6,242 bases of DNA from NCBI GenBank assembly GCA_937919165.1, contig CALFPO010000055.1, positions 1-6,242 of the forward strand, given 5' to 3'. The notes beneath the pieces were generated by a model. That model worked only from the letters and a program-made list of their open reading frames with translations. It searched no databases and was not told the origin of the DNA. Positions 1 to 4,953 of the stretch are shown here, in pieces (position 1 is the first letter of the stretch; every line of letters begins with the position of its first letter). Source of the stretch: an uncultured Bacillota bacterium. Lineage in GTDB: Bacteria; Bacillota_I; Bacilli_A; Erysipelotrichales; Erysipelotrichaceae. A program made the position numbers and the translations under genes.

Positions 1-26
1 TGCGAGAGACAAAACAATCACAAAAG

Positions 27-54
27 AAAAAATCCCATTCATTTGGGATTTTTT
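27..54. terminator. Bidirectional intrinsic terminator
   Basis: An 11-bp perfect stem (27-37 with 44-54) encloses a six-base loop. The core is ATCCCA/TGGGAT, flanked by A-runs on the left and T-runs on the right, so both strands give a hairpin followed by U's. On the minus strand it would end transcription of the gene finishing at 111. On the plus strand it could serve a gene lying left of the window. Confidence 0.85.
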
Positions 55-110
55 TCATGTTTGATGTTTATTGTCTTTGTTATACAAACTGGAATTTATC
101 GCTTTCATTG

Positions 111-746
111 TCAAACGACAAATATTTCAATATAGCTTATTGTTTTCTTTGGGTCAACATCTGCCACACCACAGAAGGAACCTTTATACCAAAGAATAAA
201 GCTATTGTCGTTATTTACGATGCAGCACAGTGGCAATTGGCATGAGCCACCTTTGGTATAAACAGCCTTCGACGCATAGGATATTCCATAATAGTCCAAT
301 GCTTCCAATATTTTTGACCACGATGCGTGACCTTTTCCCATCAAAGCGACCACATCGGAAAGGGGCACACCGGCAAGCATTGCAACGCAGCAATGACCAC
401 ACAATCCCGCTTGAATGGGGATTGGTTCAATACCATCTATTTCCCGTATGGGATGTTCCTTGGAATATGGGCTGTTATGATTGATTCGCGACAGCGTTTC
501 AATGGGTTCCATTTCAATTTCGTATTCTTCTTCAGGCTCAAGCGCCGACAGCGTTTTCTTCGTGATAGGGATGAAATAGTTACCATTCCCTTTAGGAATC
601 AGTTTACATTCAAAAGAGAGGCCACGGATAGACACCATGCATGGAATATTCCCCTTTATGCCTGTCTCTTCCCACACATTAAATGGTATTTTGATAAATA
701 CGCGACCACCCTCAGTATATATGTCCGCACGAAATCTATATATCAT
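111..746 (-). CDS. DUF1905 / C39-peptidase-like fusion protein, catalytic His apparently missing
   Basis: This is a 211-residue cytoplasmic protein with no signal peptide or membrane helix. Residues 1-85 resemble DUF1905, a small beta-barrel domain of unknown role (FRADIYTEGGRVFIKIPFNV and a later FIPITKKTL segment). Residues 105-205 resemble a C39-like papain-fold domain, with oxyanion-type Gln112, nucleophile-type Cys116 in GLCGHCCVAMLAG, and SWSKILEALDYYGI at 142-155. Where C39 members normally read HW before the LYYKG strand, this protein reads N-S-F-I-L-W-Y-K-G (181-189), and no His follows residue 140. Asp196 and Asp198 remain. Cysteines are frequent (116, 119, 120, 169, 174, 175, 192). 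The ATG at 746 follows AAAGG with an 11-base spacer. It is transcribed alone, divergent from the lipoprotein gene. A bound-peptide or structural role is as likely as proteolysis; the true substrate is unknown. Confidence 0.8.
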   Translation of the reverse strand: MIYRFRADIYTEGGRVFIKIPFNVWEETGIKGNIPCMVSIRGLSFECKLIPKGNGNYFIPITKKTLSALEPEEEYEIEMEPIETLSRINHNSPYSKEHPIREIDGIEPIPIQAGLCGHCCVAMLAGVPLSDVVALMGKGHASWSKILEALDYYGISYASKAVYTKGGSCQLPLCCIVNNDNSFILWYKGSFCGVADVDPKKTISYIEIFVV

Positions 747-788
747 TTGACTACCAGCCTTTCACATATTTTGTTAGATAAATTCTAA

Positions 789-817
789 TTTATACAGCTC
801 TATTTTACTATGAACAA
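789..817 (-). promoter_or_regulatory. Putative promoter of the DUF1905/C39-like gene
   Basis: On the minus strand TTGTTC (817-812) is followed after exactly 17 bases by TATAAA (794-789). The -10 box matches consensus at five of six positions, the -35 box at three. Transcription would start near 782, giving a leader of about 36 bases that contains the AAAGG ribosome binding site. Confidence 0.45.
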
Positions 818-858
818 TAGTTTAAAAGACTCACATATATTCCTTATAAAAGTAATTC

Positions 859-878
859 TTTATGTTTTCCTACATAAA
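859..878. repeat. 7-bp inverted repeat in divergent intergenic region
   Basis: TTTATGT (859-865) and ACATAAA (872-878) form a perfect inverted repeat around a six-base spacer, roughly midway between the two divergent genes. It could be an operator for a dimeric regulator of either gene. In such AT-rich DNA a chance repeat is also quite possible. Confidence 0.25.
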
Positions 879-919
879 ATCAAGAAGTCCAAGTAATATA
901 TCACAAATGAAAATAGCAT

Positions 920-941
920 TATAATTGAATCAATTAAGGAG
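920..941 (+). promoter_or_regulatory. Putative -10 box and ribosome binding site of the lipoprotein gene
   Basis: A perfect TATAAT lies at 920-925, but no good -35 box sits 16-18 bases upstream and there is no TG extension. A start near 932 would leave a short leader. AAGGAG at 936-941 is a strong Shine-Dalgarno sequence and precedes the ATG at 953 by 11 bases, which supports 953 as the intended start codon even though that ATG is out of frame with the main reading frame. Confidence 0.45.
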
Positions 942-952
942 AACGTCTAAAT

Positions 953-1496
953 ATGAAAGAAACAACAAAGAAAATCTTTATCCATCATCACATCGCTTCT
1001 CGTCTTGACACTTACAGGATGCGGAAACGACAAACAGGATACGTATGAGCAGACAAACAAAAAGCCAGAAGTAACAGGCAAAGTATATGACAACGGTTCA
1101 GGACTCACCATAAGAATGGCAGAAGGCATGGAAGAAGATGAACTCGAAGGTTTCGCCATGTTCTACTATGGCGAAAGCTGCATGATGACAGCGCTCAAGG
1201 AAACATTTGAAGAATTTGAATCTGTAGGATATGATGCAGAAAACTCAAGTCTTGAAGACTACTGCGAGATCGTCAAGGAAGCTAATGGCTTGGATTTCCC
1301 ATTTGAGAAAGACAGCTATGGCAATCCATACATCAGCTACGTCAATGAAGTAGATGGAAACAACTTCACCTACTACACCACCGTTCGCAAAGGCAGCGAT
1401 GCCTTCTGGCTTGTAACCATGGCTTGCCTAGAGGATGAGGAAGAATTGTGGCTCCCTCAGTTTGAAGAGTGGGGAAGCACCATCACTGTTGAGTAA
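953..1496 (+). CDS. Putative lipoprotein of unknown function, frameshifted near its start
   Basis: The open frame ending in TAA at 1494-1496 encodes a probable secreted, lipid-anchored acidic protein. Its upstream part (957 onward) reads a positively charged stretch, the hydrophobic run SLSIITSLLVLTLTG, then Cys encoded at 1020-1022. This is a textbook lipobox (L-T-G-C). The mature part begins GNDKQDTYEQTNKKPEVTG and is rich in Glu and Asp, with no family I recognise. The ATG with the strong ribosome binding site (953) is in another frame, and the lipoprotein frame has TGA at 954-956, so no normal start precedes the signal peptide. Removing one A, for example from 971-974 or 956-958, would give a 180-residue lipoprotein. 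As written, the 953 ATG yields only 31 residues, stopping at 1046-1048. A TTG at 1005 would allow a start, but it lacks a ribosome binding site and would cut off most of the signal peptide. Confidence 0.65.
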
Positions 1497-1519
1497 CAAA
1501 TTATTGTCAACAAAAACTA

Positions 1520-1547
1520 CAGCGATCATTAGATCGCTGTTTTCTTT
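1520..1547. terminator. Bidirectional terminator between convergent genes
   Basis: A perfect 8-bp stem, CAGCGATC (1520-1527) and GATCGCTG (1532-1539), has a four-base loop and is followed by TTTTCTTT. On the other strand it is followed by TAGTTTTTG from the A-run at 1512-1516. It sits between the lipoprotein gene (ends 1496) and the minus-strand operon (ends 1546), so it can stop transcription from both sides. Confidence 0.85.
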
Positions 1548-1914
1548 ATATTAACCTTTCGTTTCTGTTCTTGAAGGATTTCACAACATCCTTGAATCCT
1601 TCTTTTGTGTCATCATTAAGTTTAGCTAGCTCATCTTCATTGAAGATCTCTGGGCAATCTCTATATAGATATTTGATGATTGCTTTTTCTAGCATCCCTT
1701 TATGAAGAAAAGCATAGGCAGCCAAGACAATGCTGAAGATTGTCATTACCACAAGGTCAAAGCCTCCTACCCTGATGGCCAAGAAGCCATAGAGCAATAC
1801 TCCTAATGGTCCAAATACCCACAACACGATATTGAGTGGCCATGAATGAAGAAATGATGAACAAATGGATGTCCTTCTGCTGGAAGGATAGTTCTTGTAT
1901 CTCCAGGAAAACAT
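1546..1914 (-). CDS. Small membrane protein of unknown function, last gene of the rhomboid operon
   Basis: I do not recognise this 122-residue protein. It has a basic N-terminus (MFSWRYKNYPSSRRTS), two hydrophobic segments (about 27-47, which contains VFGPLG, and 53-70), and a charged cytoplasmic-type tail (72-122) rich in Lys, Glu and Asp. The reading frame is open further upstream to 1968, but I chose the ATG at 1914. It lies 8 bases after the rhomboid stop codon and is preceded by AGAGG about 6 bases away, whereas the longer form would overlap the rhomboid gene by 46 bases and add a polar stretch. Position and spacing suggest co-translation with the rhomboid protease. Being a partner or substrate of that protease is conceivable but unproven. 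The bidirectional terminator follows directly. Confidence 0.7.
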   Translation of the reverse strand: MFSWRYKNYPSSRRTSICSSFLHSWPLNIVLWVFGPLGVLLYGFLAIRVGGFDLVVMTIFSIVLAAYAFLHKGMLEKAIIKYLYRDCPEIFNEDELAKLNDDTKEGFKDVVKSFKNRNERLI

Positions 1915-1922
1915 ATTGGCCT

Positions 1923-2465
1923 CTAGACAATAATCATCAATTGAATCATCAGGTAGGCAATAATACATCCCACTATCATGCAGCAGAGATGGGTCTTGCC
2001 ATCGACATGTGGCTGGATAGACATCAGAAACAACGCCGCAAGTGAAGAAATCGTATTCCTGAGAGCTCCGATTCCAAATATGAAGAATATCAGTAAATAG
2101 TATGCACCCTCAAGACCGAAAATGGCTCCTGAAGCGCCGATGCTCATGGTATAGTCTTCACCGATATTGTGATGCATCCAAAGCGATGCCATTTCGCCAA
2201 ATATCATGGAACCGAAATAGATAATAAGCAATCTTCCAGGTCCAAATATCGCTTCAATATCAGAACCTACCACGTATAGAGAAATCATGTTGAAGGCAAT
2301 ATGCCTAAGATCGACATGGGTAAAGGCTGCCGTAAGCAGACGATAGAATTCCCTGTTGTGGAATACCTTGTAGTAGGACATGGCTAGATTGTCGCTGTCC
2401 AATCTTCCCTTGCGTATCAGATAGAATACGACAAGATTAATGCCAATAAGTATGAATGTGATCAT
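1923..2465 (-). CDS. Rhomboid-family intramembrane serine protease
   Basis: This 180-residue integral membrane protein is close to the minimal six-helix rhomboid core with almost no soluble extension. Rhomboids cleave transmembrane substrates inside the bilayer. Visible hallmarks are THVDLRHIAFNM with the oxyanion-side H55xxxN59 pair, the nucleophile Ser112 in IGASGAIFGL, and His159 in the last helix. The catalytic dyad and the HxxxN motif are therefore present. The last helix reads THLCCMIVG where the usual pattern is AHxxGxxxG, so the first glycine of the GxxxG motif is Cys162 while Gly166 is kept. The start codon overlaps the stop of the upstream 74-residue gene (ATGA), and the next gene begins 8 bases downstream, indicating translational coupling. 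Substrate is unknown. Confidence 0.92.
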   Translation of the reverse strand: MITFILIGINLVVFYLIRKGRLDSDNLAMSYYKVFHNREFYRLLTAAFTHVDLRHIAFNMISLYVVGSDIEAIFGPGRLLIIYFGSMIFGEMASLWMHHNIGEDYTMSIGASGAIFGLEGAYYLLIFFIFGIGALRNTISSLAALFLMSIQPHVDGKTHLCCMIVGCIIAYLMIQLMIIV

Positions 2466-2686
2466 TTCGTTATCTCCTTCAATCTTTCCTGATATTCCTT
2501 CGTGATTCTTTCAATCTCATCTAAAGCCTTCTGCTCGCCTGCATCGATGATTCCATCATCTTGGCTGGCAGCGCTGCGGCATGAGACAAGGAAGTTGTTC
2601 AGATAGGAAATAGCCGTCAGTATCTGCGATCTGATGTAGTAGTTGTCGGTTCTTATTTCATTGTCTTTCTTGCTGAACAGTCCCAT
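2462..2686 (-). CDS. Small hypothetical protein, 74 residues
   Basis: I do not recognise the family. The protein starts MGLFSKKDNEIRTDNYYIRS and has no signal peptide or membrane helix. It appears largely alpha-helical, with a weakly amphipathic middle (ILTAISYLNNFLVSC) and a charged C-terminal helix (EQKALDEIERITKEYQERLK) that could form a coiled coil. I chose the ATG at 2686 because GGAGG lies 5 bases upstream. The longer open frame to 2794 would run deep into the MazG-like gene and adds an arginine- and proline-rich stretch typical of out-of-frame translation. It begins 10 bases after the MazG-like gene, and its stop overlaps the rhomboid start. That arrangement makes a real, co-expressed gene likely. 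Confidence 0.75.
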   Translation of the reverse strand: MGLFSKKDNEIRTDNYYIRSQILTAISYLNNFLVSCRSAASQDDGIIDAGEQKALDEIERITKEYQERLKEITK

Positions 2687-2696
2687 ATGACCTCCA

Positions 2697-3029
2697 TCAA
2701 TAGCCAAACTTGTCGTATTTGGTGGATACGCCCTTGGCCTTCTCAACTGGATACTTCTTTTCGGATTTGTCCTGCTTGGCATTGAGGATGTCAACGATAT
2801 CTACGCCCAAAACATGTGACATCTGGATGCAATAGTTCATTACATCCGCCAGTTCATCCTTCACATCCTCAAGCTCGTAGTTCTCTTCATCCCATTGGAA
2901 GCATTCCAAAAGCTCTGAAGCTTCGATCGCAATCGACTTAGCAAGATTGGCAGGAGAGTGAAACTGTCCCCAATCTCTATCTTCAACAAACTTGTCTATT
3001 CTTTTCTCAAATTCTTCAAATCTATTCAT
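2697..3029 (-). CDS. MazG-like nucleotide pyrophosphohydrolase
   Basis: This 110-residue soluble protein matches the all-alpha NTP pyrophosphohydrolase superfamily, nearest in size and pattern to the short MazG-like/dCTP-pyrophosphatase (RS21-C6) type. Such enzymes split (d)NTPs to monophosphate and pyrophosphate and clear non-canonical or excess nucleotides. The metal-binding ExxE...ExxD signature is visible as E36-ASE39 in IAIEASELLECFQW and E59-LAD62 in DELADVMNYC. N-terminal WGQFHSPANLA and C-terminal KYPVEKAKG are also typical of the family. The preferred base cannot be read from the sequence. AAAGGAG lies 12 bases before the ATG. It is the first gene of a four-gene operon. Despite the name it is not a MazE/MazF toxin-antitoxin component. 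Confidence 0.92.
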   Translation of the reverse strand: MNRFEEFEKRIDKFVEDRDWGQFHSPANLAKSIAIEASELLECFQWDEENYELEDVKDELADVMNYCIQMSHVLGVDIVDILNAKQDKSEKKYPVEKAKGVSTKYDKFGY

Positions 3030-3058
3030 AAGCCTTCAGATCTCCTTTGTCAGTACTT

Positions 3059-3087
3059 ATTAAACCTAGTTTTGTTTTGTACTTCTA
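3059..3087 (-). promoter_or_regulatory. Weak candidate promoter of the MazG-rhomboid operon
   Basis: The 139 bases between the MazG-like start and the VWA gene must hold a promoter if the hairpin at 3147-3168 is an effective terminator. The best pair I see on the minus strand is TAGAAG (3087-3082), 17 bases, then TTTAAT (3064-3059), with five of six matches in the -10 and three of six in the -35. Start would be near 3052. Confidence 0.25.
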
Positions 3088-3143
3088 TTAGTCCAAGTTT
3101 ATCACCTGAAGCGGTCTTTACGAAAGTTGCTTATCGCTTTTTT

Positions 3144-3168
3144 AAAAGGATATGCTTTCACATATCCT
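3144..3168 (-). terminator. Hairpin terminator directly after the VWA gene
   Basis: On the minus strand AGGATATG (3168-3161), a six-base loop and CATATCCT (3154-3147) form a perfect 8-bp stem followed by TTT and then A's. The hairpin abuts the VWA stop codon (3171-3169). The U-tract is short and the stem is AT-rich, so termination may be partial. Confidence 0.55.
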
Positions 3169-3816
3169 CTATTTGCTGTTTCTTTTGTTGTAGTCTTCTA
3201 CGACTTCAGCATTCCAATCAGGACACAGTTCTTTGCAATTCCTGATGGAGCTTACAGCCTTTGCGAAGGCTCCATAGCTCTTCTTGGAACCTATGCTGTC
3301 ATGGACATAGTTTGTGGCTCTATCTTCGCTGATGCCATAGCTCTTGGCTGTCTCTACCGCATCGATGTTGGCAGCCAGAAACAGGAATTCCCATCCTTCT
3401 TCTTTCTGCTTCTCGACCATCTTCTTTACCTCATCGGAAGAATACTTGCTGGAAGCATTCTCATAGCCATCAGTCGTGATCATGAAGATCGTATTCTCCG
3501 GAACATCTTCCTCACGGATATACTTATGGACTGTCTTGATGTGCTTGATCGCATCGCCCATGGCATCAATCAAGGCTGTCGATCCTGAAGCGATGTAATC
3601 GTTGTCTTCCATCTTCTTTATATTATTGATATCTACACGGTCGTATAGAACGGAAGATTTCTGGTTGAATAGCACTGTCGATACCAGACATTGTCCATCC
3701 TCTTTCTTCTGCTTCTCGATCATCGAGTTGAAGCCGCCTATTGTATCGCTTTCCAGTCCTGCCATCGATCCGCTTCTGTCGATGATGAATACCAGTTCAG
3801 TCAAATTCTTTTTCAT
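3169..3816 (-). CDS. von Willebrand factor A (VWA) domain protein
   Basis: This 215-residue soluble protein consists essentially of one VWA domain, a metal-dependent protein-interaction fold. The metal-ion-dependent adhesion site is complete: D13-R-S15-G-S17 in FIIDRSGSMAG, Thr80 in ASGSTALIDA, and Asp116 in MITTDGYEN. There is no signal peptide, membrane segment or LPxTG anchor, so the protein is probably cytoplasmic, as in VWA proteins that act in multiprotein complexes or with chaperone-like ATPases. No such ATPase lies in this window. An excellent ribosome binding site (AGGAGG, 8 bases before ATG) and a stem-loop lie upstream. The gene follows the macro-domain gene by 93 bases in the same direction, which suggests a shared transcript and perhaps a shared pathway. 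The binding partner is unknown. Confidence 0.9.
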   Translation of the reverse strand: MKKNLTELVFIIDRSGSMAGLESDTIGGFNSMIEKQKKEDGQCLVSTVLFNQKSSVLYDRVDINNIKKMEDNDYIASGSTALIDAMGDAIKHIKTVHKYIREEDVPENTIFMITTDGYENASSKYSSDEVKKMVEKQKEEGWEFLFLAANIDAVETAKSYGISEDRATNYVHDSIGSKKSYGAFAKAVSSIRNCKELCPDWNAEVVEDYNKRNSK

Positions 3817-3824
3817 TGTTTATA

Positions 3825-3864
3825 CCTCCTAATTAATAAGGCTGCAATTACCTTACAGCCTTAT
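3825..3864 (-). promoter_or_regulatory. Stem-loop next to a strong ribosome binding site upstream of the VWA gene
   Basis: On the minus strand a perfect 9-bp stem (ATAAGGCTG/CAGCCTTAT, 3864-3856 with 3844-3836) has an 11-base loop and ends five bases before AGGAGG (3830-3825). It follows the macro gene and precedes the VWA gene. No proper U-run follows, so a full terminator is unlikely. An mRNA-stabilising, processing or partly attenuating element fits better. Confidence 0.45.
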
Positions 3865-3909
3865 ATTAGGATTTGTTGATTGATGATTGGTCGCTTTCAA
3901 GGAGACATC

Positions 3910-4902
3910 TTAGACATTGCCTAGAGTCTTCTGATCGTTGTAGAAAAGGATATTGTTTATCTCGAAGATATCGTATTGCTTATGCAAGATGCAGTATCTG
4001 ATGATGACATCAAAAGTCTTTGATCCGCTAAGGACATAGCCAGCCTTCTCCAGAAGATTGTTGGTCTCATTCAGGTTGAGCTTCAAGGCAATGGCAAGAG
4101 CCACAGCCGTTTCCTTGCTTGGAGTATAGTTTGAATTCCTGATCTTGGAGAAAAGCCTTCTGTCGATGTTGGCCTTCCTGTAGCATTCCACATCGTTCAT
4201 GCCTTTCTCATCTATATATCTGAATAGGCATTCGCTGAAGGATTCATCAAGTTCGAATTTGTCATAAGCCGCTTCTTCACAAAGCATGACTGCTTCAGGT
4301 TCAGGAATTGCCCTGCTTTTCTTTTCGTCATGGAAAACATTAGGCAAAGCCGATACGCCAAAGATATTGTTTCTTTCGATCTTCTTGGCTTCTCTTTCCT
4401 GCAGATAGTCGATAACATTCTTGAATAGACCTTTGGAAGTATCGAATGACTGCTTGTCATACACAAGCAGATAGACATCCATATCATTGTCTTCAAGGAA
4501 TCTGATGATGGCTCTATTGGCGATCTTGAGTGCCTCACCTTTCGGCCAGTCCAGATGTCCTGACGCAATGAGCGGAAAGGCTATCGATTCAAGGCCGTTC
4601 TCTTTAGCCAGATTCAGGCAATTGATATAGGTGTCATATAATAGGCTGTCATCCGTGGAATAGAATGGTCCGGCTGTATGGATGATGTATCGGCAGTTGG
4701 TGAGATTGTATGACTTGGTGATGATGGCCTTGGATATCTCGATTGTTCCAAAGGAATTCAATTCCTCATCAAGCTTTGCACCAGCCCTTTGTCTGATTTC
4801 ATAATCCGTTCCGCCTGATCCCGAAAGATAGATGTCGCTAGGATTGACGATGGCATCTGCTTCGATATCGCATATGTTGTTTCTTAATATTGTTAATGGC
4901 AT
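3910..4902 (-). CDS. Macro-domain protein with C-terminal helix-turn-helix-like module
   Basis: The protein has 330 residues in two parts. Residues 1-170 form a macro domain, a fold that binds ADP-ribose or related nucleotides: DIEADAIVNPSD (12-23), the phosphate-loop region LSGSGGTDYEIRQRAG (26-41), YIIHTAGP (72-79) and SIAFPLIASGHLDWPKGEAL (106-125). Residues 222-328 form an all-helical module with LFSKIRN, YTPSKETAVALAIALKLNL and NNLLEKAGYVLSGSKTFDVI. From memory this resembles an XRE-like HTH-type module found fused to various domains in Firmicutes. A charged linker (171-221) joins the two. Positions equivalent to MacroD1 Asn174 and His188 appear to be Asp23 and Arg37, while the Asp184 equivalent is kept as Asp33, so hydrolase activity is uncertain. 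TAA lies in frame 12 bases upstream of the ATG, which fixes the start, yet only a weak ribosome binding site (AAAGA) is present. It lies 51 bases after the lipid kinase gene. Confidence 0.88.
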   Translation of the reverse strand: MPLTILRNNICDIEADAIVNPSDIYLSGSGGTDYEIRQRAGAKLDEELNSFGTIEISKAIITKSYNLTNCRYIIHTAGPFYSTDDSLLYDTYINCLNLAKENGLESIAFPLIASGHLDWPKGEALKIANRAIIRFLEDNDMDVYLLVYDKQSFDTSKGLFKNVIDYLQEREAKKIERNNIFGVSALPNVFHDEKKSRAIPEPEAVMLCEEAAYDKFELDESFSECLFRYIDEKGMNDVECYRKANIDRRLFSKIRNSNYTPSKETAVALAIALKLNLNETNNLLEKAGYVLSGSKTFDVIIRYCILHKQYDIFEINNILFYNDQKTLGNV

Positions 4903-4925
4903 AGTTTTTCTTTATAATGATGCAT
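4893..4925 (-). CDS. Possible 10-codon leader ORF overlapping the macro-gene start
   Basis: On the minus strand AAGGA (4934-4930), four bases, then ATG (4925) opens a ten-residue frame, MHHYKEKLCH, ending in TAA at 4895-4893. It overlaps the macro-gene start (4902) by ten bases in another frame. It has a better ribosome binding site than the macro gene, so ribosomes could be delivered by coupling. Short ORFs of this size arise by chance often. Confidence 0.2.
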   Translation of the reverse strand: MHHYKEKLCH

Positions 4926-4949
4926 TCGTTCCTTGATGGGCAATGCATC
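4919..4949. repeat. 8-bp inverted repeat between lipid kinase and macro genes
   Basis: GATGCATT (4919-4926) and AATGCATC (4942-4949) are perfect inverted repeats around a 15-base loop. No T-run follows on either strand, so this is not an ordinary terminator. On the minus strand the loop holds the AAGGA of the possible leader ORF, and one arm contains that ORF's ATG. RNA folding here could therefore control access to it, or the DNA repeat could be an operator. Confidence 0.4.
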
Positions 4950-4953
4950 TAGC

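Noticed and set aside
327..788. Plus-strand open frame of 153 codons
   Set aside because: It is antisense to the DUF1905/C39-like gene, its product is low-complexity aromatic and basic, and it runs through the opposite gene's promoter.
1005..1007. TTG as the natural start of the lipoprotein
   Set aside because: There is no ribosome binding site before it, and it would discard the positively charged and most of the hydrophobic part of a signal peptide that is encoded just upstream in the same frame.
1915..1968. Upstream extension of the small membrane protein to the ATG at 1968
   Set aside because: It would overlap the rhomboid coding region by 46 bases; the ATG at 1914 has AGAGG at good spacing and sits 8 bases after the rhomboid stop.
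2687..2794. Upstream extension of the 74-residue protein to 2794
   Set aside because: The extra 36 residues overlap the MazG-like gene in another frame and look like shadow translation, while the ATG at 2686 has GGAGG five bases upstream.
2697..3029. Toxin-antitoxin component because of the MazG name
   Set aside because: The protein has the ExxE...ExxD pyrophosphohydrolase signature, and no MazE- or MazF-like gene is adjacent.
3127..3588. Long plus-strand open frame (153 codons) with hydrophobic stretches
   Set aside because: It lies antisense to the clear VWA gene with an intact metal site, has no ribosome binding site and reads as out-of-frame translation.
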